Notes: generated by a model not told the origin, from the sequence alone. Shown: positions 51,701 to 59,898, counted from the stretch's first letter. The stretch: 64,000 nucleotides of DNA from Mycolicibacter senuensis (GCF_002101885.1 NZ_LQPS01000043.1:310001-374000), one strand, 5' to 3'. Translations and numbers: made by a program.

Positions 51701-51886
51701 CTCGGGTACCGCAAGGAACTCGCCGAGGCCGCCGACGCCGATCAGCGTCAACAGCTGTTCGAGCAACTGGTGGCGGCGGCCTACCGGCGCGGGCGGGCGC
51801 TGAGCGCGGCGACCACCTTCGAACTCGACGACGTCATCGACCCGGCGGAATCCCGACGGTGGATCGCGGGACTGTCGACCGGCTAG
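48710..51886 (+). CDS. Single-chain biotin-dependent acyl-CoA carboxylase (biotin carboxylase-BCCP-carboxyltransferase fusion)
   Basis: 1058-residue fusion containing all parts of an acetyl/propionyl-CoA carboxylase: N-terminal biotin carboxylase (about 1-450; VLIANRGEIALRI, ATP-grasp KALAGGGGRGIRAV, EVNPRIQVEHPVTE), biotin carrier domain (about 470-550; EAMKM with biotinyl K515), then carboxyltransferase (about 560-1058; GGGGRPGDTDVAGVAG, DANIGMGGPAMIEGGGLGVY, LVAVVSGRCFAG, and a second half). In M. tuberculosis most carboxylases are split AccA/AccD proteins, so fusion is noteworthy. GTG 48710 overlaps the acyl-CoA synthetase stop. Confidence 0.93.
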   Translation: MSAIHAPPNAVLIANRGEIALRIIRTAAESGYRTVAVYATDDVDSPHLRAADDAIALSGAGPAGYLDQDAVLAAAKESGAVLIHPGYGFLSENPTFARAVAAAGRIFVGPDPDLLDTFGDKSAARAAAIAAGLPVPAATDRAGGLDQIRDFLRAHPGGIMLKALAGGGGRGIRAVREAGQLDDAYRWCAEEARLGFGTAAVFAEELIADARHVEVQIVADGLRALAVGDRDCSIQRRYQKLIEIAPAPAVSGELRTELHRAAARLCAAGRYRGLATVEFLVTGDDFVFLEVNPRIQVEHPVTEAVTGLDLVAVQFRIAEGATLDDLALPAGVVAADGRETGEPARAHGIAVECRVNAETVAADGAVQPCVGTLTAFTPPSGPGIRVDTYARPGLTISPRYDSLLAKVITHVPGTSPAAALRKARTALSELIVDGVGTNTALLAAVLSEAEPATGTVTTGWLGRRLPALVGASSPSKAEHRAPTTALGPGEHVLYAPMAGTVVEVEPGGVVLEAMKMQHVLAAPGAVVRALVAVGQVVAAGEPLLVFAGTGDETGQAADGGPDLDSPRADFEEVADRHRLTRDAGRPEAVAKRHRKGRRTARENIADLVDPGSFVEYGALALAAQRSRRSEEDLIANTPADGLVAGLATIDSAQVAVASYDYTVLAGTQGMRNHAKTDRLFELAARRRIPVVLFAEGGGGRPGDTDVAGVAGLDLMTFRALAALNGRVPLVAVVSGRCFAGNAALAGVCDVIIATPDANIGMGGPAMIEGGGLGVYRPEEIGPIEVQRRNGVVALAAADEAHAVMLARRYLSYFRGAVTDWDEPDPRLARHVVPQNRLRAYDVRRAIEAIVDVDSALELRPDHGIGVVTALVRVRGVAYGLLANNSHHLGGAIDAEAADKTADFLALCESFRLPVVTLCDTPGFMVGPEAEREATVRRFSRMFIAGARLTVPMGMIVLRKGYGLGAMAMAGGSFHASQFTVAWPTGEIGGMGLEGAVRLGYRKELAEAADADQRQQLFEQLVAAAYRRGRALSAATTFELDDVIDPAESRRWIAGLSTG

Positions 51887-51903
51887 TTGTCGGTGGCTCG
51901 CGC

Positions 51904-51909
51904 TACCTT
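51904..51909 (+). promoter_or_regulatory. -10 box of rmuC (leaderless)
   Basis: TACCTT ends seven bases before ATG 51917, favouring it over TTG 51887. Confidence 0.4.
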
Positions 51910-51916
51910 GCCCGGT

Positions 51917-53161
51917 ATGGACACCGCCCTGCTGATCCTGCTTACGTCACTTGCGTTGCTGGCGGTGTTCCTCCAGCTCGTGATGCTGTTGCGGCCGGGC
52001 GGCGGAGCGATCTCACCCGAACAGCTCGCCGCGCTGCGCGGCGACAGCGAGCGGGTGGAGCGAACGCTGCGCGAAGAGCAACACGCCGGGCGTGCCGAAC
52101 TCGCGCAGGCGTTTCACCAATGGCAGCTGACGCTGCACCGCTTCGGGACGACCCTGCAGGGCACCCAGGACAAACTGGGCGCGACGCTGGATCGCCAACT
52201 CAAGGGCCTGCAGACCGAGAACACCGCGCAGTTGGAGAAGATGCGCGCCACGGTCGACGAGAAGCTGCAAGCGACGCTGGAAACCCGGTTGGCCCAGTCC
52301 TTCACGCAGATCTCCGAGCGGCTGGAGGCCGTGCAGCGGGGACTGGGCGAGATGCAGACGCTGGCCACCGGGGTGGGCGACTTGAAGCGGGTCCTGACCA
52401 ACGTCAAGACTCGTGGCATCTTCGGCGAGGCGCAACTGGCGGCGCTGCTGGCCGAGACGCTGACGCCCGAGCAGTACGTCACCAACGTGGCCACCGTGCC
52501 GGGATCGGCTGCCCGGGTGGAGTTCGCGATCCGGTTGCCCGGCGGATCCGGCGCCGGCGAAGTGCTGCTGCCGATCGACGCCAAGTTTCCGCGGGAGGAC
52601 TTCGAGCGCCTGCTCGACGCGCAGGAGAGCGCCGACGCCGCGGGGGAGACCGCCGCGCGGCAGGCGTTGATCCGGCGGATCGAAGCAGAGGCCGGCGACA
52701 TCTGCGACAAGTACCTCTCGCCGCCGCACACCACCGATTTCGCGATCCTGTTCCTGGCGACGGAGAGCCTCTACGCCGAGGTGCTGCGCCAACCGGGGCT
52801 GTTCGAACAGATCCAGGCCAAGTACAAGGTCACCCTCGCCGGCCCGACCACGCTGGCGGCGCTGCTCAACAGCTTGCGGATGGGCTTTCGCACACTGGCG
52901 ATCGAGCAGCGCAGCAGCGAGGTCTGGCAGGTGCTCGGCGCGGTCAAAACCGAGTTCGGAAAGTTCGCCGCGGTGCTGGAGAAGACCCGCAAGCAACTCG
53001 ACACCGCCCGCAACACCATCGACACCGCGGGCGTTCGCACCCGCGCCATCGAACGCAAGCTGCGCGGGGTGGAGTCACTGCCCGAACCGGAGGCCGACGC
53101 CATGCTGGGCGGACTCGCCGACGGCGCCGCCATGGATGAACTTGACGTCGGATTCAGCTAA
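51917..53161 (+). CDS. rmuC: RmuC-family DNA recombination protein
   Basis: 414 residues. An N-terminal hydrophobic helix (LLILLTSLALLAVFLQLVMLL) is followed by a long coiled coil (about residues 40-140) and the RmuC core (VLTNVKTRGIFGEAQLAALL, VLLPIDAKFPREDFERLL, KYLSPPHTTDFAILFLATESLYAEVLR, PTTLAALLNSLRMGFRTLAIE, in parts). Proposed to limit recombination-linked DNA inversions; a nuclease-like fold is suspected. ATG 51917 was chosen from the leaderless -10 box and because the TTG at 51887 adds an unrelated tail. Confidence 0.9.
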   Translation: MDTALLILLTSLALLAVFLQLVMLLRPGGGAISPEQLAALRGDSERVERTLREEQHAGRAELAQAFHQWQLTLHRFGTTLQGTQDKLGATLDRQLKGLQTENTAQLEKMRATVDEKLQATLETRLAQSFTQISERLEAVQRGLGEMQTLATGVGDLKRVLTNVKTRGIFGEAQLAALLAETLTPEQYVTNVATVPGSAARVEFAIRLPGGSGAGEVLLPIDAKFPREDFERLLDAQESADAAGETAARQALIRRIEAEAGDICDKYLSPPHTTDFAILFLATESLYAEVLRQPGLFEQIQAKYKVTLAGPTTLAALLNSLRMGFRTLAIEQRSSEVWQVLGAVKTEFGKFAAVLEKTRKQLDTARNTIDTAGVRTRAIERKLRGVESLPEPEADAMLGGLADGAAMDELDVGFS

Positions 53162-53164
53162 GCT
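53159..53164 (+). promoter_or_regulatory. -10 box of the TetR gene (leaderless)
   Basis: TAAGCT includes the stop codon of rmuC and ends six bases before ATG 53171. Confidence 0.5.
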
Positions 53165-53170
53165 GCCGGG

Positions 53171-53809
53171 ATGGAAGAGGTGCCGGTCGCCCCGACCCGC
53201 CAACCGCCGGCGACGGTGCGCGGCGCGCGGACCCGGGCCGCGCTGGTCGCCGCCGCCCGCAAGGTGTTCGAGCGGGACGGCTATCTCGACGCGAAGCTGA
53301 CCGGCATCACCAAGGCGGCCGGTTGCGCCACCGGGTCGTTCTACACCTACTTTGCGAACAAAGAGGAGATCTTCGCCGCCGTCCTCGAACAGGCACAGCG
53401 GGACATGATGCATCCGGGAATGGGCCGGGTCGGCGGCGCCGACGATCCCTATGCGGTACTCGAGGCGAGCAATCGTGCTTACCTGGAGGCATATCGGCGC
53501 AATGCGAAGCTGATGGGACTGCTCGAACAGGTGGCCCAGATCGATCCCACCTTCCGTGCCTTCCGCTCCCAGCGGGCCGATGCGTTCGTCCAGCGCAATG
53601 CGGCCGGAATCGCCGACCTGCAGGCGCGGGGGATCGCCGGCGCCGACGTCGACCCCCTGCTGGCATCCCTGGCGCTCTCGGGCATGGTCAGCCGGCTGGC
53701 CTACGGCGCGTTCGTGCTCGACGAGGCGGCCGACATCGACTTCGAGGCGCTGGTGGACACGGTGACCCGACTGTGGGCCAACGCCCTGCGTTTCCCCGAC
53801 CGCCAATAG
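53171..53809 (+). CDS. TetR-family transcriptional regulator
   Basis: 212 residues. DNA-binding helix-turn-helix near the N-terminus: RTRAALVAAARKVFERDGYLDAKLTGITKAAGCATGSFYTYFANKEEIF (in parts). The rest is an all-helical ligand-binding domain. First gene of a lipid/acid-metabolism cluster of the same direction, so it probably controls it. The 60-bp gap to the SDR gene shows no obvious palindrome. Confidence 0.92.
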   Translation: MEEVPVAPTRQPPATVRGARTRAALVAAARKVFERDGYLDAKLTGITKAAGCATGSFYTYFANKEEIFAAVLEQAQRDMMHPGMGRVGGADDPYAVLEASNRAYLEAYRRNAKLMGLLEQVAQIDPTFRAFRSQRADAFVQRNAAGIADLQARGIAGADVDPLLASLALSGMVSRLAYGAFVLDEAADIDFEALVDTVTRLWANALRFPDRQ

Positions 53810-53869
53810 TTGAAGCTGAAATCGGCCTCAATTACCGTGACGAACTATCGACAGTGAGGGAAGGTGCCC

Positions 53870-54694
53870 ATGAAGGTTGCCGAGCGGGTCGCCATCGTCA
53901 CCGGGGGCGGCGGTGGCATCGGCGGGGCACTGGCTACAGCGCTGGCCCGGGCCGGGGCGACGGTGGTGGTGGCCGACCTCGATGCGCAGGCCGCCGCGGC
54001 AGTGGCCGACGGCATCAACGGCGAGCACCCGGGCGCGGCGGTGGGTAGCGGCGGCGACGTCTCCGATACCGAGGTGATCCGGGGGCTGATCGCGCTCGCC
54101 GAACACCACTACGGCCCGGTCGACATGTACTTCGCCAACGCCGGCATCACCGGCGCGCCCGGCCTGGAGGCCGACGACGGCGACTGGGACCAGGCGATCG
54201 ACGTCAACCTGCGGGCCCACATCCGCGCCGCGAAACTGTTGGTCCCCGACTGGGTGCGCCGTGGCCAGGGGTACTTCGTGTCCACCGCGTCGGCGGCCGG
54301 CCTGCTCACCCAACTCGGTGGCGTCACCTACGCGGTCACCAAACACGCCGCCGTCGGATTCGCCGAATGGCTCAACATCACCTACGGCGATCAGGGCGTG
54401 CGGGTCAGCTGCCTGTGCCCGATGGGTGTCAACACCAAGCTGCTCTACGCCGGCGAACAATCCGGCGACCCGCAGGGTGATCTCGCCACCCGGGCGGTCA
54501 CCGCGGCCGGCGAGGTGCTCGAGCCGGCCGCCGTCGCCGACGAGGTGCTCGCCGCCATCGACGACGAACGCTTCCTGATCCTGCCGCATCCGGCGGTGCT
54601 GGAGATGTACCGGTTCAAGGGAGCCGATTACGACCGCTGGTTGCGCGGCATGCGCCGCTACCAGCGCGGCCTGCTTGATCCCGAAGTGTCCTAG
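53870..54694 (+). CDS. Short-chain dehydrogenase/reductase
   Basis: 274-residue NAD(P)-dependent SDR. Seen: nucleotide motif VTGGGGGIGGAL, NAGITG, catalytic Ser near STASAAG, and YAVTKHA with Tyr and Lys. Expected to oxidise or reduce an alcohol/ketone in the adjacent acyl-CoA cluster. ATG 53870 follows GAGGGAAGG; GTG 53864 is an in-frame alternative inside that ribosome site. 13 bp before the acyl-CoA dehydrogenase gene. Confidence 0.92.
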   Translation: MKVAERVAIVTGGGGGIGGALATALARAGATVVVADLDAQAAAAVADGINGEHPGAAVGSGGDVSDTEVIRGLIALAEHHYGPVDMYFANAGITGAPGLEADDGDWDQAIDVNLRAHIRAAKLLVPDWVRRGQGYFVSTASAAGLLTQLGGVTYAVTKHAAVGFAEWLNITYGDQGVRVSCLCPMGVNTKLLYAGEQSGDPQGDLATRAVTAAGEVLEPAAVADEVLAAIDDERFLILPHPAVLEMYRFKGADYDRWLRGMRRYQRGLLDPEVS

Positions 54695-54707
54695 AAGAGG
54701 AGTCTGC

Positions 54708-55928
54708 ATGTCACTGTTCGAGATGTCGGAGCGCGCGGCCAAGTACCGGTCGGACCTGTTGGAGTTCATGGACGCCCTTGTGTATCCGGCGGAGTCGGTC
54801 TACGAGACGCAGATGGCCGAATCCGGCAACCCACATTTTCAGCCCCCGATCCTGGAGGAGTTGAAGTCCGAGGCGCGAAACCGCGGTCTGTGGAACCTGT
54901 TTCACCCCCACCCCGACGTCGGCCCCGGCCTGAGCAACCTCGAATACGCGCCGCTCGCCGAGATCATGGGCCGCAGCCCGCAACTGGCGCCGGAGGCGAC
55001 CAACTGCAGCGCCCCCGACACCGGCAACATGGAAGTGTTCGCGCTGTTCGGCAGCGATGAGCACAAGGAGAAATACCTCAAGCCGCTGCTGGACGGGAAG
55101 ATCCGCTCGGCGTTCGCGATGACCGAACCGGCGGTGGCCAGCTCAGATGCCACCAACGTGCAGCTGTCGATGGTCAAAGATGGCGGTGAATACGTCCTCA
55201 ACGGACGGAAATGGTTTGCCTCCAACGCATTACACCAAAACTGCCAGGTGATGATCGTGATGGGCAAGACCGATCCCGACGCCGCCACCCACCGGCAGCA
55301 GTCGATGATGGTGGTTCCCATGGACGCCCCGGGCGTCACCGTCATGCGCGGACTCTCGGTCTTCGGCTACCAGGACCGCGAGGGCCACGCCGAGATCGAC
55401 TTCAACGATGTCCGGGTGCCGGCCAAAGACGTGCTCAAAGGCGAGGGGGAGGGCTTCGCGATCGCCCAGGCCCGGCTCGGCCCGGGCCGCATCCACCACT
55501 GCATGCGCTGCATCGGCATGGCCGAACGCGCGCTGGAACTGCTGTGCCGGCGCGCGCAATCCCGGGTCACCTTCGGCAAGCCGGTCTCCGACAACGCCAA
55601 CATCCGCGACTGGATCGCCGAGGCGCGCATCGACATCGAGATGATCCGGCTGCTCACCCTCAAAGCCGCCTACCTGATGGACACCGTCGGAAACAAGGCC
55701 GCGCAGGTCGAGATCGCGGCGATCAAGGTCGCCGCACCAGAGATCGCGCTGAAGATCGTCGACCGGGCCATCCAGGTGCACGGCGCCGGCGGCGTCACCG
55801 AGGACTTCCCGCTGGCCGGGTTCTGGGCGCACCTGCGCACGCTGCGGCTCGCCGATGGTCCCGACGAGGTCCACAAGCGTGCCATCGCCCGGCAGGAGCT
55901 GAAGAAGTACCGGGAGGCCGCGCAGTGA
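54708..55928 (+). CDS. Acyl-CoA dehydrogenase, ACAD11/LvaC-like
   Basis: 406-residue flavin acyl-CoA dehydrogenase. The N-terminal segment LEFMDALVYPAESVYETQ and ARNRGLWNLFHPH resembles the ACAD10/11 subfamily, which includes bacterial LvaC. FAD/substrate features: FAMTEPAVASSDATNV, NGRKWFASNA, RVPAKDVLKGEGEGF, FGKPVSDNANIRDWIAE, IQVHGAGGVTEDFPLAGFWAHLRTLRLADGPDEVHK (in parts). This subfamily is linked to kinases acting on 4-hydroxyacyl-CoA; such a gene follows two positions downstream. ATG 54708 follows AGAGGAG; the ORF's upstream ATG 54675 is in the preceding gene. Confidence 0.92.
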   Translation: MSLFEMSERAAKYRSDLLEFMDALVYPAESVYETQMAESGNPHFQPPILEELKSEARNRGLWNLFHPHPDVGPGLSNLEYAPLAEIMGRSPQLAPEATNCSAPDTGNMEVFALFGSDEHKEKYLKPLLDGKIRSAFAMTEPAVASSDATNVQLSMVKDGGEYVLNGRKWFASNALHQNCQVMIVMGKTDPDAATHRQQSMMVVPMDAPGVTVMRGLSVFGYQDREGHAEIDFNDVRVPAKDVLKGEGEGFAIAQARLGPGRIHHCMRCIGMAERALELLCRRAQSRVTFGKPVSDNANIRDWIAEARIDIEMIRLLTLKAAYLMDTVGNKAAQVEIAAIKVAAPEIALKIVDRAIQVHGAGGVTEDFPLAGFWAHLRTLRLADGPDEVHKRAIARQELKKYREAAQ

Positions 55929-56701
55929 CGACGGCGGAATTGACCGGCCGCACCGCGATCGTCACCGGCGCCTCCCGCGGCATCGGGCTGGCGATCGGAC
56001 AGCGACTGGCCCAGGCCGGCGCCAATGTGGTGCTCACCTCGCGCGACCAGCAGAGCGCCGACGCTGCGGCCGCCCAGGTCGACGGCAACGCGCTGGGGGT
56101 GGCCGCACATGTCGCCGAGGATGACGCCGCCCAGCGCTGTGTCGACCTCACGCTGGAACGGTTCGGCAGCATCGACATCCTGGTCAACAACGCCGGCACC
56201 AATCCGGCGTTCGGTCCGCTGATCGACCAGGACCACGGCCGGTTCGCCAAGATCTTCGACGTCAACCTGTGGGGACCGCTGTTGTGGACGTCATGCGCGG
56301 TCAAGTCGTGGATGTCCGAGCACGGCGGCGCGGTGGTGAACACCGCCTCGATCGGCGGGATGAGCTCCGCACCGCTGATGGGCATGTACAACGCCACCAA
56401 GGCCGCGCTGATCCACATCACCAAGCAGCTGGCCCTGGAGCTCTCACCGGGCGTGCGGGTCAACGCCATCTGCCCCGGCGTGGTGCGCACCAAGCTGGCC
56501 GAGGTGCTCTGGCAGGAGCACGAGCAGGCGTTGTCGACGACGACGCCGCTGGGACGCATCGGGGAACCGGTCGATGTGGCCGATGCGGTCGCATTCCTGG
56601 TCTCCGATGCCGCGAGCTGGATCACCGGGCAGACGCTGGTGATCGACGGCGGCCAGATCCTCGGTGACGCAACCGGTTTCCGGGCAGGCCACAGTGGCTG
56701 A
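55925..56701 (+). CDS. Short-chain dehydrogenase/reductase (3-ketoacyl-reductase-like)
   Basis: 258-residue SDR with VTGASRGIGLAIGQRL, ILVNNAGTNP, NTASIGGMSSAPLMGMYNATKAA (catalytic Ser/Tyr/Lys), NAICPGVVRTKLAEV and SDAASWITGQTLVIDGG. The ending fits SDRs with a Gly-rich Ala-Gly tail. Likely oxidises a hydroxyacyl-CoA in the same pathway as the dehydrogenase before it. GTG 55925 overlaps the preceding stop, and its 3' end overlaps the next gene by 38 bases. Confidence 0.92.
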   Translation: MTTAELTGRTAIVTGASRGIGLAIGQRLAQAGANVVLTSRDQQSADAAAAQVDGNALGVAAHVAEDDAAQRCVDLTLERFGSIDILVNNAGTNPAFGPLIDQDHGRFAKIFDVNLWGPLLWTSCAVKSWMSEHGGAVVNTASIGGMSSAPLMGMYNATKAALIHITKQLALELSPGVRVNAICPGVVRTKLAEVLWQEHEQALSTTTPLGRIGEPVDVADAVAFLVSDAASWITGQTLVIDGGQILGDATGFRAGHSG

Positions 56702-57719
56702 GGTGCTCGGCGTTCACCCGCCGATGATCGCGCGCTGGATCGCGCAGCTGGGTATTCCGGTGAGCCGCCCGGTGAAGTTCGAGCGGATCGGGATCGGGCA
56801 GTCGAACCTGACCTACCTGGTCTCCGATGCCGCCGACCACCGGTGGGTGCTGCGCCGGCCGCCGCTGGGCGAACTGCTGGCGTCGGCCCATGACGTCGCC
56901 CGGGAGGCACGGATTCTTGCCGCCCTGGAGGACACCGCGGTGCCCACCCCGCGGGTGTACGGGATGACGCGCGACTCGGAGGGCACGCCGCTGCTGTTGA
57001 TGGAGTACGTCGACGGGGTGGTGGCCGACCGGATGTCGGTCGCCGAGTCGCTGGCACCGCAGCGGCGCCGGCAGATCGGGCTGTCGATGCCCAAGACGCT
57101 GGCCACGATTCACGCCGTCGACATCAAAGCTGTCGGCCTCGACGATCTGGCCAGCCACAAGCCCTACGCCCAGCGTCAGCTCAAACGCTGGGCCGGTCAA
57201 TGGGAGAAGTCCAAGACCCGCGAACTGCCCGCGCTCGATGACCTGACCCGGCGGCTGGTCGCGGCGGCACCGCCGCAACACGAACTCACCTTGGTGCACG
57301 GTGACTTTCACCTGCGCAACGTGATCACCTCACCGCAGAGCGGGCAGGTGGTGGCCGTGCTGGACTGGGAGCTGTCCACCCTCGGCGACCCGCTGGCCGA
57401 CATGGGCAGCCTGCTGGCGTACTGGCCGGAACCCGGCGAGGAGGACATCGCCGGAGAATTCGTCCTCAGCACGCTGGACGGCTTCCCCGACCGGGCCGAA
57501 CTGGCCCGGGTTTACCTCGAGCAGACCGGGCGCGACGCGGCGACATTGCAGTACTGGCATGCTCTGGGGCTGTGGAAGGTCGCGATCATCGCCGAGGGGA
57601 TCGTGCGGCGGGTGCTGGACAACCCGCAGAACAAGGCGGCCGCCGGGACCCCGATCACCGGGTGGATCGACGCACTCGTGCGCAAGGCCCGCGAGGTTGC
57701 CGATGAAGCGGGGATCTGA
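56664..57719 (+). CDS. Phosphotransferase-family kinase (APH-like; ACAD10/11-associated, LvaA-like)
   Basis: 351-residue kinase of the aminoglycoside/choline-phosphotransferase fold. Seen: GQSNLTYLVSD and VLRRPPLGELLASAHDVAREARIL, catalytic LVHGDFHLRNVI and the Mg-binding VLDWELSTLGDPLADMG. Such proteins phosphorylate a hydroxyl on a small acyl-CoA rather than an antibiotic when linked to acyl-CoA dehydrogenases. GTG 56664 is taken as start; GTG 56694, overlapping the upstream stop, is an alternative. Distance and overlap say it is translated with the two preceding genes. Confidence 0.88.
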   Translation: MTQPVSGQATVAEVLGVHPPMIARWIAQLGIPVSRPVKFERIGIGQSNLTYLVSDAADHRWVLRRPPLGELLASAHDVAREARILAALEDTAVPTPRVYGMTRDSEGTPLLLMEYVDGVVADRMSVAESLAPQRRRQIGLSMPKTLATIHAVDIKAVGLDDLASHKPYAQRQLKRWAGQWEKSKTRELPALDDLTRRLVAAAPPQHELTLVHGDFHLRNVITSPQSGQVVAVLDWELSTLGDPLADMGSLLAYWPEPGEEDIAGEFVLSTLDGFPDRAELARVYLEQTGRDAATLQYWHALGLWKVAIIAEGIVRRVLDNPQNKAAAGTPITGWIDALVRKAREVADEAGI

Positions 57720-57728
57720 GGGGAGCCG

Positions 57729-59117
57729 GTGACCCGCACCCTGGAACCGGATCTCATCGACGGGGTTCCGCGCAGACGAATAGCGGTGGCGGCGCTGATC
57801 GGCACCACGATCGAGTTCTATGACTTCTACGTCTACGCGGCCGCGGCGGTCACCGTCTTTCCGCACCTGTTCTTCCCCCCGGGAAACCCCACCGCAGCAC
57901 TGTTGGCGTCGTTGGCCACCTTCGGCCTGGCGTTCGTGGCCCGGCCGTTGGGCTCGGTGCTGTTCGGCCACTTCGGCGACCGGTTGGGCCGCAAGGCAAC
58001 GCTCGTCGCCTCACTGCTGGTCATGGGTATCGCGACGTTCCTGATCGGGCTGCTGCCGACCTATCACCACATCGGCCTGGCCGCACCGGTCCTGCTGGCC
58101 GTCATGCGGTTCAGCCAGGGCCTGGCGCTGGGCGGCGAATGGAGCGGTGCGGCGCTGCTGGCCACCGAGACCGCCAAACCGGGCCGGCGGGCAACGGCGG
58201 GCATCTGGCCGCAACTGGGCGCCCCGCTGGGATTTCTCTTCGCCACCGCGCTGTTCCTGCTGCTGCTGAAGCTGCTGGGGCCGGCCACCGCCGGCGGCGA
58301 CGACTCCGGGGCGTTTCTGAGCTGGGGCTGGCGCATCCCGTTCCTGCTGAGCGCTGTGATGGTCGGCGTCGGACTCTACGTCCGGCTGCGGCTCACCGAG
58401 ACACCGGTGTTCACCCAGGCGATCGACAGCGGTGAACGCCTCACCGCGCCGATCGCCCAGGTGTTCCGGGACAGCTGGCGCGAGCTCGTCATCGGCACGC
58501 TGGTGATGGTGGCGACCTACACGCTGTTCTACACCGTGACGACGTGGACGCTGAGCCACGCCACCACCAAACGGCCACCGCAGGGCACCGGGCTGGGTTA
58601 CAGCTACGCGGATTTCCTCGGGCTGCAGCTGATCGGGGTGCTGTTCTTCATAGCCGTGTTGCCGCTGTCCGGCATGCTGGCCGATCGATTCGGGCGTCGC
58701 CCGGTGCTGCTGGTCTTCATCGCCGGAATCATGGTGTACGGCACCACCTTCGGTATCTTCTTGAGCCCGGACCGACCGCCCGCGGCGATACTGGTCTTCC
58801 TGATCATCGGAATGACGTTGATGGGCCTGGCATTCGGGCCGATGAGCGCGGTGCTGCCCGAACTGTTCCCGACCAATGTCCGCTACACCGGTTCGGGGGT
58901 GTCCTACAACGCGGCGAGCATCCTGGGGGCGGCGGTGGCGCCGTTCATCGCCACCTGGCTGGCCACCGGGTTCGGCGTGCGCTGGGTCGGCATCTACCTG
59001 TCGCTCGCGGCCGCGCTGTCTTTCGCGGCGGTGCTGGTGATGCGCGAGACCCGCGACACCGAGCTGGGTGAGGTCTGCATCGCCGACCACCTCGCCGACG
59101 CCCTGCATCCCGGCTAG
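57729..59117 (+). CDS. MFS transporter, metabolite:H+ symporter type (ShiA-like)
   Basis: 462-residue, 12-helix inner-membrane symporter. The signature EFYDFYVYAAAA and LASLATFGLAFVARPLGSVLFGHFGDRLGRK (in parts) belong to the MHS subfamily that imports small organic acids. Likely substrate uptake for the catabolic genes before it, 9 bp upstream. GTG 57729 follows AGGGGAG. It converges on the dienelactone-hydrolase-like gene. Confidence 0.9.
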   Translation: MTRTLEPDLIDGVPRRRIAVAALIGTTIEFYDFYVYAAAAVTVFPHLFFPPGNPTAALLASLATFGLAFVARPLGSVLFGHFGDRLGRKATLVASLLVMGIATFLIGLLPTYHHIGLAAPVLLAVMRFSQGLALGGEWSGAALLATETAKPGRRATAGIWPQLGAPLGFLFATALFLLLLKLLGPATAGGDDSGAFLSWGWRIPFLLSAVMVGVGLYVRLRLTETPVFTQAIDSGERLTAPIAQVFRDSWRELVIGTLVMVATYTLFYTVTTWTLSHATTKRPPQGTGLGYSYADFLGLQLIGVLFFIAVLPLSGMLADRFGRRPVLLVFIAGIMVYGTTFGIFLSPDRPPAAILVFLIIGMTLMGLAFGPMSAVLPELFPTNVRYTGSGVSYNAASILGAAVAPFIATWLATGFGVRWVGIYLSLAAALSFAAVLVMRETRDTELGEVCIADHLADALHPG

Positions 59118-59132
59118 GCCCGGCCGGCGTGC

Positions 59133-59873
59133 CTACCGGCTCAGCGCACCGGCGAACACCTCCCGCATCGCCGTCCAGTGCCGGGCCGCGGCGTCTGCGT
59201 CGTACGGCGGGTTGTCGGGGACCGCAAAGCCGTGGGCGGCCGGGTAGAACTCGACGGTGTGCTCGACACCGGCGGCGCCGAGTGCATCCGTCAACGTCGA
59301 GGCCTGCTTCTTGGTGAACGAGGCGTCGTTCTCGGCGCCGGCCACGTAGATCCTGGCGCGCATCTGCCCGGCCAGCAGGTGCGGGCTGTCGGCCGCGTCG
59401 GTGACCAGACCGCCGCCGTGGAAGGACGCCGCCGCGGCCACCCGATCGGGAACGCGTCCGGCCACCACCAGCGCGGTGCGCCCGCCCATGCAGTAGCCGC
59501 ACACCCCGAACCGGTCTCCGCGAACCTCCGGACGCGCGGCCAGGTAGTCGAAGAACGCTCGTGCGTCGGCCGCCATCATCTCCGGGGTCACGCCGCCGAT
59601 CATCGAGAACAGCCGGGCTCGCTCCTTGGCGTCGCCGAAGACCGTGGCCATGTCGAACGGCGCCCAGCCTGGATGGCGGTAGTACACGTCCGGCAGCAAC
59701 ACGGCATAGCCGAAATCGGCCAGCTCGGCGGCCATGCTGTCGAAGGTGTCGCGGACGCCCCCGGCGTCGACGTACATGACGACGCCGGGCCAGGGCCCCG
59801 GACCGTCCGGGGTGAACAGCTGCACGTCGCAGCTGCCGTCGGGCGTGGTGATGGCGTCAGCGTGGCTAGGCAT
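59133..59873 (-). CDS. Dienelactone hydrolase family protein (Rv2765-like)
   Basis: 246-residue alpha/beta hydrolase of the dienelactone hydrolase class with a Cys nucleophile in GYCMGG, an Asp-containing GAENDAS region and AHGF carrying the His. Reactions on lactones or cyclic esters are plausible. ATG 59873 (MPSHADAI) lies 31 bp from the divergent thyA; the ORF's upstream codons overlap thyA. The same gene sits beside thyA in M. tuberculosis. Confidence 0.88.
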   Translation of the reverse strand: MPSHADAITTPDGSCDVQLFTPDGPGPWPGVVMYVDAGGVRDTFDSMAAELADFGYAVLLPDVYYRHPGWAPFDMATVFGDAKERARLFSMIGGVTPEMMAADARAFFDYLAARPEVRGDRFGVCGYCMGGRTALVVAGRVPDRVAAAASFHGGGLVTDAADSPHLLAGQMRARIYVAGAENDASFTKKQASTLTDALGAAGVEHTVEFYPAAHGFAVPDNPPYDADAAARHWTAMREVFAGALSR

Positions 59874-59892
59874 GGTCTCGTTTCTACTCCCG

Positions 59893-59898
59893 TAAGCT
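59893..59898 (+). promoter_or_regulatory. -10 box of thyA (leaderless)
   Basis: TAAGCT ends six bases before GTG 59905. Confidence 0.5.
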
